DNA of 64,000 nucleotides, taken from positions 3,919,085 to 3,983,084 of the forward strand of contig NZ_CP049780.1 of NCBI RefSeq assembly GCF_011193355.1, written 5' to 3'. The translations under genes were made by a program, and so were the position numbers. Shown piece after piece: positions 7,597 through 18,000 of this stretch (its first letter is position 1; every line of letters starts with the position of its first letter). The stretch is from Streptomyces sp. JB150. GTDB taxonomy: Bacteria; Actinomycetota; Actinomycetes; Streptomycetales; Streptomycetaceae. Below the pieces are notes generated by a model. The model saw nothing but the letters and a program-made list of their open reading frames with translations, ran no database searches and was not told where the DNA came from.

Positions 7597-8883
7597 TCAC
7601 GGGACGCCGAGTTCGAACAGCGCGTATCCGGCGTACGAGCCGGAGGCCAGCGCGGCCAGGCCGAGCAGCGACAGCAGCACGGGCAGGCCGAGGCGGCGCA
7701 GGGCTGCGGCGAGCGGCAGGAACAACGGGAAGGCGGGCAGCAGATAGCGGGAGACGTTCGCGAAGATCTGCTGGCTGCCCAGGACGAGCGCGAGGGTGAG
7801 GACCGTGTAGACGACCAGCACGGCCGGCGGGCGCCGGCGGATCAGCAGCGGCAGCAGGGCGAGGGCGAGCAGGACGACGCACACGCCGATCAGGTCCGCG
7901 AAGGGGAACGCGGAGAGGTAGTCGAAGTGGCCCACCGGGACGGAGGTCAGCACGTCCAGGGTGTGCTTGCCGTAGTCGAAGGTGTGCGCCCAGGCGTCGC
8001 GCTGGAGCGTGAAGTAGCCGCCGTAGTCGCCCATTTCGTGGCCCACCCAGCCGAGGTAGGCGAGCAGGCCGAGCGGGGCGACGGCGAGCGCGGCCAGCGG
8101 GCGCAGCGCACCGTCGCGGCGCTCGCGCAGCGCGAGCAGGACGGCCACGCCGAGGGCGGCGATCAGGGCGACCGAGGTGGGGCGGTTGAGTCCGGCGGCG
8201 CAGGTCAGGAGCCCGGCGGTGAGCCAGCGGCCGGTCATGACGGCGTAACAGGCCCAGGCGGCGAGGGCGACGAAGAGGGAGTCGGAGTAGACCGCCCACT
8301 CCACGCCCGACCCCGGCCACACCGCCCACAGGCCGGCCGCCGCCAGCCCGGCGCGGTCACCGGCCAGCCGGGCGGCGACGGCGCGGATGCCGAGCGCGGC
8401 GACGAAGGAGGCGACGACCGAGACCAGCAGCCCGGACCCGAACAGGCCGAGCCCGGTGACCTCGGAGACCAGCCGCATCAGCGCCGGGTAGAGCGGGAAG
8501 AACGCCGCCGAGTTCCCCTCCAGGGTGATCAGTCCGGTGGCGCCCGGGATCGGCTCCAGCGCGGGGTCGTAGCCGTGGGCGGCGATCTGCTGGTACCACC
8601 AGCCGTCCCAGGTGGCCAGGACGTCCCACGGGCGCTCGCCGCCGCCGAAGCGCGGGTGCTTGTCGCGGTAGTCCCCGGCGAGGTGCAGCAGGGAGAGGAA
8701 GACCGTGAACCCGGTCAGCTTCAGACCGCCGTAGACGGCGAGGACGGGGCCGTACCGTCCGGCCGCCCGGCGCAGCCGCCGCCGGGCGCGCGAGGCCGCG
8801 GGGGCCGGGGAGTCCGGGGGCGCGGGGGAAGAGGCGGGCGGGGCGGGCGGGGTGGAGAGGCCGGTCGCCGGCGCGGCGTTCAC
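7597..8883 (-). CDS. membrane mannosyltransferase-like protein (GT-C type)
   Basis: A 428-residue polytopic protein. The first ~35 residues are a Pro/Ala/Ser-rich cytoplasmic tail. The core has about ten hydrophobic segments. An extracytoplasmic loop after TM1 reads ATWDGWWYQQIAAHGYDP (~85), the acidic-plus-Trp loop typical of PIG-V/GPI mannosyltransferase-like GT-C enzymes that use polyprenyl-phosphate sugars. The start is a GTG overlapping the upstream stop as GTGA, so it is coupled to the GT2-GtrA gene. Together they suggest synthesis and use of a lipid-linked hexose for cell-envelope glycans or protein mannosylation. Acceptor unknown. Confidence 0.8.
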   Translation of the reverse strand: MNAAPATGLSTPPAPPASSPAPPDSPAPAASRARRRLRRAAGRYGPVLAVYGGLKLTGFTVFLSLLHLAGDYRDKHPRFGGGERPWDVLATWDGWWYQQIAAHGYDPALEPIPGATGLITLEGNSAAFFPLYPALMRLVSEVTGLGLFGSGLLVSVVASFVAALGIRAVAARLAGDRAGLAAAGLWAVWPGSGVEWAVYSDSLFVALAAWACYAVMTGRWLTAGLLTCAAGLNRPTSVALIAALGVAVLLALRERRDGALRPLAALAVAPLGLLAYLGWVGHEMGDYGGYFTLQRDAWAHTFDYGKHTLDVLTSVPVGHFDYLSAFPFADLIGVCVVLLALALLPLLIRRRPPAVLVVYTVLTLALVLGSQQIFANVSRYLLPAFPLFLPLAAALRRLGLPVLLSLLGLAALASGSYAGYALFELGVP

Positions 8884-10202
8884 GAGGCGGACCCTCCCGC
8901 CGTACGACGGGACGGGCGGGCGCCGAAGACCCAGCCGCGCAGGAGGAGGAACCGCAGCGCGGTCGCGGTCAGGCCGGCGGTGACGATGACGGCGAGTTCC
9001 GTGGCGGGCGCGGCGCCGGGTGCCGCGTGGTGCAGCGCGGCGAGCGAGCCCGAGGTGAGGGCCAGGCCCAGCAGGAAGACCACCAGACCCCTGGCCTGGT
9101 GGCGCAGCGCGCCGCCGCGGCCGCGCAGCCCGAAGGTGAGCCGCCGGTTGGCCGCCGTGTTGGCGACCGCGCAGACCAGCAGCGCCAGCGCGTTGGCGGC
9201 CTGCGCCCCGGCCGCCGGGCGCAGCGCCGCGTACAGCAGCAGATGCCCCAGCGTGCTCACCGCCCCCACGGCGGCGAACCGCCACAACTGGCCGGCCAGA
9301 CCGGCCGGTGGCGCGCCGCCGTCCGGGTGCAGGTCGGCGGGGCGCAGGGTGCCGCGGGTCAGCGCGCGGCCCAGCCGGGCGATGCCACGCAGGTCGGCAA
9401 GCGCGGTGGCGAGCACGTCGACCCGGCTGTCGGGGTCGTCCACCCAGTCCACCGGCACCTCGTGGATCCGCAGCCCGGCCCGCTCGGCGATCACCAGCAG
9501 CTCGGTGTCGAAGAACCACTCCCCGTCGCGCACCAGCGGCAGCAGCCGCTCGGCGGTCTCGCGGCGTACGGCCTTGAAACCGCACTGCGCGTCGGAGAAG
9601 CCGACGGCGAGCGTGGAGCGCAGCAGGGCGTTGTAACAGCGCGAGACGAACTCCCGGCGGGGACCGCGCACCACCCGCGCGCCGGGCGCCAGCCGGGTGC
9701 CGATCGCGATGTCCGAGTGGCCCGAGATCAGCGGGGCCACGAGGGGGAGCAGCGCGCTGAGGTCGGTGGACAGGTCCACGTCCATGTACGCCAGCACCGG
9801 GGCCGGCGAGCGCGACCAGGCCGCGCGCAGCGCCCGTCCCCGCCCCTTCTCGGCCAGCCGCAGCCACTCCACCTCGCGCAGTTCGGCCGCCAGCCGCGCG
9901 GCTATGCGCGGGGTGCCGTCGGTGCTGGCGTTGTCGGCGACGGTGATGCGGAACGGGTAGGGGAAGGTCGCCCGCAGGTGCGCGTGCAGCCGCCGCACGC
10001 TCGGCTCCAGGTCCGCCTCCTCGTCGTACACGGGGACCACGACGTCGAGTACGGGGTCCGGGTGGTGGGCGGGGACGGGGGCGCGGGCCGGCCGGGGGAC
10101 GGATGCGCGGGCCGGGCCGGAGGCGGGCCCGCGGGCGGGGTCGGGGGCGGGTGCGGGGGCCGGTTCGCGGGCGGGGGCCACGGCGGTGGCGGGTTTCGTC
10201 AT
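8880..10202 (-). CDS. GT2 polyprenyl-phosphate glycosyltransferase fused to a GtrA-like membrane domain
   Basis: A 440-residue protein. The N-terminal ~45 residues are a Pro/Ala/Arg-rich tail. A family 2 glycosyltransferase domain follows (~50-300: DVVVPVYDEEADLEPSVRRL, the DVDLST DxD motif, and QCGFKA), as in dolichol-phosphate mannose or glucose synthases. A four-helix GtrA-like domain occupies ~310-430 (LWRFAAVGAVSTLGHLLLY ... ANRRLTFG). It probably makes and flips a polyprenyl-phospho-hexose for the coupled GT-C enzyme. The ATG at 10202 has a GGACAG site nearby. The gene lies 100 bases below the sigma/partner pair. Confidence 0.88.
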   Translation of the reverse strand: MTKPATAVAPAREPAPAPAPDPARGPASGPARASVPRPARAPVPAHHPDPVLDVVVPVYDEEADLEPSVRRLHAHLRATFPYPFRITVADNASTDGTPRIAARLAAELREVEWLRLAEKGRGRALRAAWSRSPAPVLAYMDVDLSTDLSALLPLVAPLISGHSDIAIGTRLAPGARVVRGPRREFVSRCYNALLRSTLAVGFSDAQCGFKAVRRETAERLLPLVRDGEWFFDTELLVIAERAGLRIHEVPVDWVDDPDSRVDVLATALADLRGIARLGRALTRGTLRPADLHPDGGAPPAGLAGQLWRFAAVGAVSTLGHLLLYAALRPAAGAQAANALALLVCAVANTAANRRLTFGLRGRGGALRHQARGLVVFLLGLALTSGSLAALHHAAPGAAPATELAVIVTAGLTATALRFLLLRGWVFGARPSRRTAGGSAS

Positions 10203-10302
10203 CTGCTGTCCTTGTGTGTTCCCTGGATGAAGGGGTGCGGCGTCAGGGCGCCGGAAAGCGCGGGAAGCGGGCGAGACGCGGGAAGCGGGGGAGCGCCGGC
10301 CG

Positions 10303-10869
10303 TCAGCCGCCCGGTTCCACCGACACCGACGCCTCGGACGACGGCTCGCCGCCCGCCGTGTGCGTGGCCGAGTCCGCGGGGTCCGTGGTCTCCGGCGCCG
10401 GGGGTGTCGGCGACGGGTCGCCCCCCGCGGGAACGGACTCGGTGGCTTCGGGCGGCGGCGCGGTGGTGGCGGAGCCCCGGTCCGGGGTGGCGGACGGGGT
10501 CTCGGTGGCGGGGGGCGCGCTCGTCGTGGGGGACGTGCTCGGGGGTGCGGTCGTCGTCTCGGGCGGGGCGGTCGGGGACACGCCGGGGGACGGTGTGGCG
10601 TCCGGTACGGGGGACGGGGGGCGGAAACTCGTCGTCGGCTGCGGGCGGGGCAGGCCCGGCTCGGGCTCGGCCGGACGGCCGGGCAGCAGGAACAGGCCGA
10701 CACCCAGTCCGGCGACCGCGAGCACCGAACCGGCGGCCCTGCGCGCCGCCCGCGCCCGGCGGCGGGCCCGGACCCGGTCCATGAGCCGTTCCCGGTGCCG
10801 CGGCTCGAAGGGGGTGTGCTCCTCGGCGCCGCGCATCATCCGCGCCAGCTGCCGTTCGAAGTGGTCCAT
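10303..10869 (-). CDS. single-pass membrane protein next to an ECF sigma factor, possible anti-sigma
   Basis: A 188-residue protein. Residues 1-40 are cytoplasmic and charged (MDHFERQLARMMRG ... [17 protein letters not shown]), with one hydrophobic segment at ~45-63. The remaining ~120 residues are an extracytoplasmic Pro/Thr/Ser-rich tail without a folded-domain signature. The zinc anti-sigma HxxxCxxC motif is absent. It starts 10 bases after the ECF sigma stop behind a perfect AAGGAG, so the pair is one operon. A role in holding or tuning the sigma factor is inferred from position only. Confidence 0.75.
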   Translation of the reverse strand: MDHFERQLARMMRGAEEHTPFEPRHRERLMDRVRARRRARAARRAAGSVLAVAGLGVGLFLLPGRPAEPEPGLPRPQPTTSFRPPSPVPDATPSPGVSPTAPPETTTAPPSTSPTTSAPPATETPSATPDRGSATTAPPPEATESVPAGGDPSPTPPAPETTDPADSATHTAGGEPSSEASVSVEPGG

Positions 10870-10879
10870 GACGTCTCCT

Positions 10880-11386
10880 TCACCCCACCGGCTCGATGAC
10901 ATCGGCCAACAGCTGCCGCAGCCGGGCCACTCCGCGCGCGGTATGGGACCGGACCGTGCCCAGCGGGCACCCCAGTGCTTCCGCCACCTGGCGTTCGGGG
11001 AGGTCCTGGTAGTAGCGCAGCACCACCGCGGCCCGCTGCTTCGCCGGCAGCCGGCCGAGCGCGGCCTCCAGCCGGGACCGCTCGGCCACGGCCGCGGACA
11101 CGTCCCCGGCCGCCGGGGTGTCGGGCAGCCGCTCGACGGGCCGCTCCCCCCACCAGCGGCGCCGGGCCGACCGCGCCGCCGCGCGCACCATCACCGTGCG
11201 GACATAGGCCTCCGGCGCCTCGTCGCCGACCTTCGGCCAGGCGAACCAGAGCTTGACCAGGGAGTCCTGCACCAGGTCCTCGGCCCGATGCCGGTCGCCA
11301 CCGGTGAGCAGCCGCGCGAGGTGGAGCAACGCCGACCAGCGGGCCGCCACGAACTCGTCGAACTCACCGGCCCGAGCTTGCTCCAT
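10880..11386 (-). CDS. SigE-family ECF RNA polymerase sigma factor
   Basis: A 168-residue ECF sigma factor. Region 2 is at ~8-70 (FDEFVAARWSALLHLARLL ... AEDLVQDSLVKLWFAWPKV) and region 4 at ~105-165 (LGRLPAKQRAAVVLRYYQDL ... EALGCPLGTVRSHTARGVARL). It follows the small-sigma SigE subfamily common in Streptomyces. A GTG two codons upstream (11392) is an alternative start; the ATG at 11386 has better spacing to GGGGAC. It probably drives the operon with its membrane partner. The target promoters cannot be read from this window. Confidence 0.88.
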   Translation of the reverse strand: MEQARAGEFDEFVAARWSALLHLARLLTGGDRHRAEDLVQDSLVKLWFAWPKVGDEAPEAYVRTVMVRAAARSARRRWWGERPVERLPDTPAAGDVSAAVAERSRLEAALGRLPAKQRAAVVLRYYQDLPERQVAEALGCPLGTVRSHTARGVARLRQLLADVIEPVG

Positions 11387-11557
11387 GCGCACGTCCCCGC
11401 TCCCGCCAGTTGCCTACGTGTGAGGAAAGACGGTGGCTGTGCGCTCGCTATGCACCCGGAGCCTGTGATCCGGGTCACGGCCGCGTCCGCGAGGCGCCCG
11501 CCGCAAGATGGCGCGATCCGAGCGTTGCGGTGACCACTTCCAGGGCGCAGCCTGGAA

Positions 11558-11571
11558 TGGGAGCGCTCCCA
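11558..11571. promoter_or_regulatory. CebR-type operator (perfect 14-bp palindrome)
   Basis: TGGGAGCGCTCCCA is the exact palindrome recalled as the binding site of the cellobiose/cellotriose-responsive LacI-family repressor CebR. It lies 45 bases upstream of the LPMO start. Confidence 0.85.
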
Positions 11572-11615
11572 AAGACCGACCCCCCACCGGTACGGCTCCC
11601 GCTTCCGATCCCCCC

Positions 11616-12326
11616 ATGAGAAAGAGAGAGACCGTGCTCCGTACGGCAGTCACCGGATGTCATGAGCACGCCATTACGCGTGCCGGACTCCGCCCCGCCC
11701 TCCTCCTGAGTCTGCTCGCCGCCCTGCTGATCACCCTGATCCCCGGCAGCGGCACCGCGCGCGCCCACGGTTCGGTCGTCGACCCGGCCTCCCGCAACTA
11801 CGGCTGCTGGCTGCGCTGGGGCAGCGACTTCCAGAACCCGGCCATGGCCCAGCAGGACCCGATGTGCTGGCAGGCCTGGCAGGCCAACCCGAACGCCATG
11901 TGGAACTGGAACGGCCTGTACCGCAACGGCTCCGGCGGCAACTTCCAGGCGGTCGTGCCCGACGGGCAGCTGTGCAGCGGCGGCCGCACCGAGAGCGGCC
12001 GCTACAACGCGCTGGACGCGGTGGGCCCGTGGAAGACGACGGACGTCTCCGGCAACTTCACCATCAAGCTCCACGACCAGGCCAGCCACGGCGCGGACTA
12101 CTTCCTGGTCTACGTCACCCGCCAGGGCTTCGACCCGGCCACCCGGCCGCTGCGCTGGAGCGACCTGCAGCTGGTCACCCGCACCGGCCGGTACGCGCCC
12201 AGCCAGAACTACTCGATCCCCGTCAGCACCTCCGGTCTGAGCGGCCGCCACGTCGTCTACACGATCTGGCAGGCCTCGCACATGGACCAGACGTACTTCC
12301 TGTGCAGTGACGTGAACTTCCGCTGA
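11616..12326 (+). CDS. secreted AA10 lytic polysaccharide monooxygenase
   Basis: A copper enzyme that oxidatively cleaves crystalline cellulose and/or chitin. Signal peptide residues 1-50 end at TARA, exposing His51 (mature HGSVVDPASRNYGCW), the first copper-brace ligand; the second is the His of HDQASHGADY. It is a single catalytic domain with no binding module and closely resembles the S. coelicolor LPMO10B type (DPMCWQAWQANPNAMWNW, C-terminal YFLCSDVNFR). The start is the ATG at 11616; a GTG at 11634 is possible. The CebR box means derepression by cellulose breakdown products. Substrate preference is inferred from resemblance. Confidence 0.93.
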   Translation: MRKRETVLRTAVTGCHEHAITRAGLRPALLLSLLAALLITLIPGSGTARAHGSVVDPASRNYGCWLRWGSDFQNPAMAQQDPMCWQAWQANPNAMWNWNGLYRNGSGGNFQAVVPDGQLCSGGRTESGRYNALDAVGPWKTTDVSGNFTIKLHDQASHGADYFLVYVTRQGFDPATRPLRWSDLQLVTRTGRYAPSQNYSIPVSTSGLSGRHVVYTIWQASHMDQTYFLCSDVNFR

Positions 12327-12336
12327 GCACGGCCCT

Positions 12337-12379
12337 CCCGCCGGACGCGGCACCGCCGCACGCGGTCGCGTCCGGCGGG
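12337..12379 (+). terminator. terminator after the LPMO gene
   Basis: Perfect 13-base stem CCCGCCGGACGCG (12337-12349) and CGCGTCCGGCGGG (12367-12379), 10 bases past the LPMO stop. From there to 12469 I see only the end of the convergent gene's repeat tract. Confidence 0.75.
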
Positions 12380-12454
12380 CACGGCTGTCTGGGGGGCGGG
12401 CGCGGTGGGCGGCGGTCCGCCGCTCGTCCCGTCCCAGCCGTCCAGGCCGCCTAG

Positions 12455-13227
<773 letters not shown>

Positions 13228-13333
13228 GACCGGTTCGCTCCTCACCTGTCTCGGCTTCCGCCGAACGCTGCCCGATGTCCCTCGGCCCTTGCCGGGCCCG
13301 CGCCCATGATAGATAGTGGGGCTATCGGATAGC

Positions 13334-13350
13334 GGATAGCGCCGCTATCC
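13334..13350. promoter_or_regulatory. 17-bp palindrome, candidate MerR-family operator
   Basis: GGATAGCGCCGCTATCC has perfect 8-base arms around one central C. Extra half-sites (CTATCGGATAGC) lie directly to its left. It sits between the divergent MerR gene and the membrane operon. Confidence 0.65.
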
Positions 13351-13406
13351 ATATATGAAGAGCGCCGCTGTCTGTGTACGGAGAGCGCCGCTACCCATAC
13401 ATGCCG
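13338..13406. repeat. three tandem 23-bp imperfect repeats in the MerR control region
   Basis: Units begin AGCGCCGCT at 13338, 13361 and 13384, exactly 23 bases apart. Each continues with a variable CCATATATG-like part. The first unit overlaps the 17-bp palindrome and the last ends 16 bases before the GTG of the membrane gene. Confidence 0.8.
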
Positions 13407-13422
13407 TCCGTACGTCCTGGGG

Positions 13423-14499
13423 GTGTTTTGCGTGGCCTCGTCCCTGTCCACACGCGTGTCCTTGAGTACGGCCCTGCGCGAGTCCTGGCAGCGCGCCCGG
13501 TCCTGGCACCGGCCGCTCGTGCTGTTCTCGGTGCTGATGGCGGTGACGGCGGTCGTCTCCGCGGTGGGCCTCGTGATCGACGACCGGGTCCTGGTGGGCG
13601 CGCCGATCTGGGCCAAGCCGTTCAAGTTCGCGGTGTCCTTCGTGTCGTACTCCCTCTCCCTCGCCTGGATGCTGTCGCTGCTGCCCCGCGGGCGCCGGGC
13701 CGGCCGGCGGGCGGGGACCGTGGTCGCCGTCGCGAGCCTCGGCGAAATGGTGATCATCGTCGGGCAGGTGGTGCGCGGGAAGCGCAGTCACTTCAACGTC
13801 GCGACGCCCTTCGACGAGGCGCTGTTCAACACGATGGCCGTCACGGTCGTCGTGCTGTGGACCGCCACCCTCGTCATCGCCGTCCTGCTGCTGCGCGCGC
13901 GGATCGCCGACCGCGCCGCCGCCGCGGCGATGCGCGGCGGAGTGCTGCTGGCGCTGGCGGGGGCCGCCGTCGGTTTCCTGATGACCCGGCCGGCGCCGGG
14001 GCAGCGGCGCGGCGAGTCCGACGTGGTCGGCGCGCACAGCGTGGGCGTGCCGGACGGCGGCCCGGCGATGCCGCTGACCGGCTGGTCCACGACCGGCGGC
14101 GACCTGCGCATCGCGCACTTCGTCGGCATGCACGCGCTGCAGCTGCTTCCGCTGGTGGTCATGGTGCTCGCCGTGCTCGCGCCGCGCCGTCCCCGGCTCG
14201 CCGACGACCGGGTCCGGCTGCGGCTGGTGCGGGTGGCCTCGGGAACGTACGCCGCCGTCTTCGCCCTCGTGCTGTGGCAGGCGCTGCGGGGGCAGCCGCT
14301 GCTCCGGCCGGACGCGGTGACGCTCGGCGCGGCCGGGGCCGTCCTGCTGGCCGCGGCGGCCGGGACGTACGCCACCCTGCGGGGCGCCCCGCGCCCGGGG
14401 GCCGGCCTCCCGCCCCGGCCCTCGGACCACTCCCCGTCGGTGGCCGAAACTCGCCCCTCCGCCGAGGTGACCGGCGCGCGCAAGGACCTGGTGTCGTGA
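13423..14499 (+). CDS. polytopic membrane protein, 358 aa
   Basis: No family is recognised with confidence. There are about seven hydrophobic segments (e.g. PLVLFSVLMAVTAVVSAVGLV, FAVSFVSYSLSLAWMLSLL, LLPLVVMVLAVLAP) and a polar, Gly-rich loop between residues ~185 and 225 containing HSVGVPDGG and GWSTTGGDLRIAHFVGMHALQ, where His residues could bind a cofactor. The C-terminal 30 residues are a hydrophilic tail. The start is the GTG at 13423 behind CTGGGG; a GTG at 13432 is also possible. It is coupled by GTGA to the Aba4-like gene and faces the MerR regulator across the repeat-built operator region. Confidence 0.72.
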   Translation: MFCVASSLSTRVSLSTALRESWQRARSWHRPLVLFSVLMAVTAVVSAVGLVIDDRVLVGAPIWAKPFKFAVSFVSYSLSLAWMLSLLPRGRRAGRRAGTVVAVASLGEMVIIVGQVVRGKRSHFNVATPFDEALFNTMAVTVVVLWTATLVIAVLLLRARIADRAAAAAMRGGVLLALAGAAVGFLMTRPAPGQRRGESDVVGAHSVGVPDGGPAMPLTGWSTTGGDLRIAHFVGMHALQLLPLVVMVLAVLAPRRPRLADDRVRLRLVRVASGTYAAVFALVLWQALRGQPLLRPDAVTLGAAGAVLLAAAAGTYATLRGAPRPGAGLPPRPSDHSPSVAETRPSAEVTGARKDLVS

Positions 14500-14945
14500 C
14501 CACCTTCCTCTTCGAGCTGTCCTTCTGGCTGGCCGCCCCCGTGTGGCTGCTGATGATCTTCGCGCCGGCCTGGGGCCCGACCGCGCGTGTCGCCGCGTCG
14601 CCGTGGACCGCGGTGCCCGTCCTCCTGGTGTACGCCGCCCTCGCCGTACCGGTGTTCCCCGAGCTGTGGGCCGCCGTCCGCAGCCCGGACCTCGGTGCCT
14701 TCCGCGAGCTGACCGCCCTCGCCGACGGCGCGGGCGCCGTCTGGGCGCAGGTCGTCGCCTGGGATCTGCTGGTCGGGCAGTGGATGTACCGGGAGGGCCG
14801 GCGCCTGGAGATCCCCGCCCTGGTGATGGGGCCGCTGCTGGTCCTGACGATCCTGCTGTCACCGTTCGGGCTGCTGCTGTTCCTGGTGGGCAGGGAGGCG
14901 CGGACGCGCCGCCGCGCCGTCGAGCGGGCCGGGACCGGCTGTTAG
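14496..14945 (+). CDS. Aba4-like (DUF4281) membrane protein
   Basis: A 149-residue membrane protein with about four hydrophobic helices. It matches the ABA4-like/DUF4281 family by its opening (ELSFWLAAPVWLLMIFAPAW) and by LVGQWMYREGRRLEIPALVMGPLLVLTILLSPFG (~90-125). Plant ABA4 is needed for neoxanthin synthesis; bacterial members are uncharacterised. The GTG start overlaps the previous stop (GTGA), so both proteins are probably made together, perhaps as a complex. It would be controlled with the upstream gene by the MerR regulator. Confidence 0.75.
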   Translation: MTTFLFELSFWLAAPVWLLMIFAPAWGPTARVAASPWTAVPVLLVYAALAVPVFPELWAAVRSPDLGAFRELTALADGAGAVWAQVVAWDLLVGQWMYREGRRLEIPALVMGPLLVLTILLSPFGLLLFLVGREARTRRRAVERAGTGC

Positions 14946-15079
14946 GATCCGGCCACTTGCGTTGAGGGGGGCCTGAACGCCATCCGCCACACGTGCGCCG
15001 CGCGTCCGTGGGACACCGGCGTGCCGTACGAGCCTTCCCCAGCTCTCCCAGCTCCCCTGCCAGCCCTGGAGAAGACCGT

Positions 15080-18000
15080 ATGGCCAGACGCGCGCTCGGA
15101 CGTGCCGCGACCGCCGCCGCCGTTTCTTTCACGCTCGCCGTGGGCCTCGCCCCGCTGACGGCCGGCATCGCGCACGGCGAGACGGTCGCCGGAGAGGTCC
15201 TGGTGCCCGCCACCACGGCCCGGCTCCCCGAGACACGGCTGCTGGGCGCGGGCCCCTCCGGGTTCCTCCGCTACGAGTACGGCCGCGGGCACGTGTGGAC
15301 GACGTACGCCGGCGCCGACACGGTCGTCGACGCGGCCGGGACGCCGTACGACCTCACCGCGCACGGCGTCGGCTCGGACGTCGTCGCCCGCCACGACGCG
15401 TCGGCCGGCACCGTGACGCTGCGGGACATGGCGACCGGCACCTCCCGCACGGTCGTGCTCCCGGCGGGGCACAGGTACTTCACCAGCCTCGGCTGGACGG
15501 TCGTCACCCTGGCCGGCACGCTCGGCACCGACGCCCGCTGGCACCTGCTGGACACCCGGGAGGACGGCTCCTTCGAGGACCGCCCGGTGGAGGGCGTCCC
15601 CGACGGCATCACGTGGACGGCCGGGGCGAGCGGCGCGCTGGGCGACCCGAAGGGACAGGTCGTCACCTACCGCGCGGGCGGCAAGGCGTACACGAGCTGG
15701 CTGGACGTCGCCCAGGGCCGGCTGCTCCCGCTGCCGTACACCGCCGAATACCCCTCCGGTTTCGTCCTCACCCCCACCCACCTGCTGTGGTGGGAGGACC
15801 ACGGCGAGGCCGCCATCGCCTCCCGCGCCGACCTGACCGCCGCCCCGCGCACCCTGTCGATCCCCGGCGGCGACGTGCAACTGCTCGGCACGGTCGGTGA
15901 CTTCGTCGTCGTCTCCCGGTACGACGAGACCCTCGGCGGATACGACGTGGGGCTGCCGTTGTGGCGCGTCGAGGCGATCGCCGCGGACGGCTCCACGACC
16001 AGGACCCTCCTCGACCGGTCGTTCGGGCGCGGGCTGCCGACCCCGGACGGCGGGCTGCTGGTGCCGGGCGGCACCGACGCGGAGGACTGGGGCGTCTGGC
16101 TCGTCGAGACCGCCGGCGGCGCCGCGGGCGGACCGACGGTGCGCCGGATCGCCGACGGCACCCTGCGGGAGCAGCACCACACCGTCTCCCAGCTGACCCT
16201 GTCCCAGGGCCGGCTGAACACCCTGGAGAAGGACCCGGGGCGCGGATGGACCTACCTGCACACCCGTGAGATCGACGTCACCGGCTCCCTGACGCCCGGC
16301 GAGCGCACCACGCGGGGCCGGGTGATCCCGGAGAACTACGCGAACGAGCGCCCGCGCCTGCACGAGACCGGTGACGGCCGCACGGTCGTCTCCGGCCACG
16401 GCACGACCACCGCCCAGCAGCCGCACGTCCTCGGCCCCGCCCAGCCGATGCCCGGCACCCGGATCGACGCCTCGCGCGTTTACGAGTCGGTGTCCGCCGC
16501 CGGCGGCCGCTTCGCCGCGCTGCGGGCCCCCTACAGCGGCGACTCGGCGCAGACGTCGGTCGTCGACCTGGACACCGGGCGCACCGTGTACACGACGACC
16601 GAGGGCGTCGCCGCGATCTGGGGCACCACCCTGTGGCTGCACGACGGCAACGACAGCGTGGTCCCCGTCGACCTCACGACCGGGCAGCGCGGCGACGCCG
16701 TCTGGTTCGGCAAGGGCTGTCTCCTCAACGACTTCCAGGCCGTCGGCCGCTGGCTGCTGTGGACGTGCGTGGGCGGCCTGGAGGCCCAGGGCGTCTACGA
16801 CACCGCCACCCGGACCAGCCGGACCCTCGTGGCCGACTCCGGCTGGGAGCAGGCCCAGCTCGGCGACGGCTTCGTCGCCACCGTGCGCGACGGGCAGCTC
16901 CAGGTGACCGACGTGCGCGGTCAGACGCCCGTGTCGCACACCGCCGGGCCGTTCGAGTGGGACACCTGGGACGTCGACCCGTACACCGGTGTCATCGCCC
17001 AGCACCGCGGCGACGGCTCCGTCCGCCTGACCCCCAGCGGCGTCCCGGTCTCCGCCCTCGCCCAGCTCGACGCCACCGTCGCCGCCTCCGCCGACGTCAA
17101 GGGCGGCACCGGGCAGTGGGCCCCCAAGTGGTGGCTGAACAAGCCGGCCGCCTCCTGGCAGCTGACGATCAGGCACAAGGCCACCGGTACGGCCGTGCGC
17201 ACCCTCGGCGGCGGCCAGGCCCGCGGCGTCGTCGCCCCTGCCTGGAACGGCAAGGACGGCTCCGGCCGGCTCGTGCCCAACGGCACCTACACCTGGACGC
17301 TGACCGCCGCCCCCGCCGACGCCCACGGCCCGGCCCTGACCCGGTCCGGCACGCTGAAGCTGAGCGGCGCCGCCGCCGTGGCCCGGGACTTCGCCGGCTC
17401 CGACGGCATCGGCGACCTGCTCACCCTGAACGGCTCCGGCGGCCTGACCTACCAACGCGGCGACGGTGCCGGGAAGTTCTCCGCCAAGACCACCGGCACC
17501 GGCTGGCCCACCACCCTCAAGGCGGTGCCCTACGGCGACCTGAACGGCGACCGCTGCAACGACGTCCTGATCCGGCTCTCCAGCGGCGCCCTGCGCGCCT
17601 ACAAGCCCGGCTGCGGCAAGGCGCTCACGACGTCCACGCCGTACACGTCCCTCGGCACCTCCGGCTGGACCCAGTACGACGTCCTGACCTCGCCCGGGGA
17701 CCTCACCGGCGACGGCCGCGCCGACCTGATCGCCCGCCAGGCGTCGACCGGCGCCGTGTACCTCTTCAAGGCCACCAGCAGCGGCACCCTCTCCGCGCGC
17801 ACCAAGCTGTACGCCGACTGGAGCGGCTACAAGAAGATCATCGGCGCCGGCGACCTGAACGGCGACGGCCGCGGCGACCTCCTCGCCCAGGACAAGTCCA
17901 ACGAGCTGTGGCGCTACGACGGCACCGGCACCGGCACCTTCAAGACCCGCGTGAAGGTCTTCAGCGACTGGGGCGCGTCCTACAACGCCGTCGTCGGCGT

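Noticed and set aside
13338..13406. Possible CRISPR-like array
   Set aside because: Repeats are directly tandem with no spacers, imperfect, only three units, and lie in a promoter region; they look like operators.
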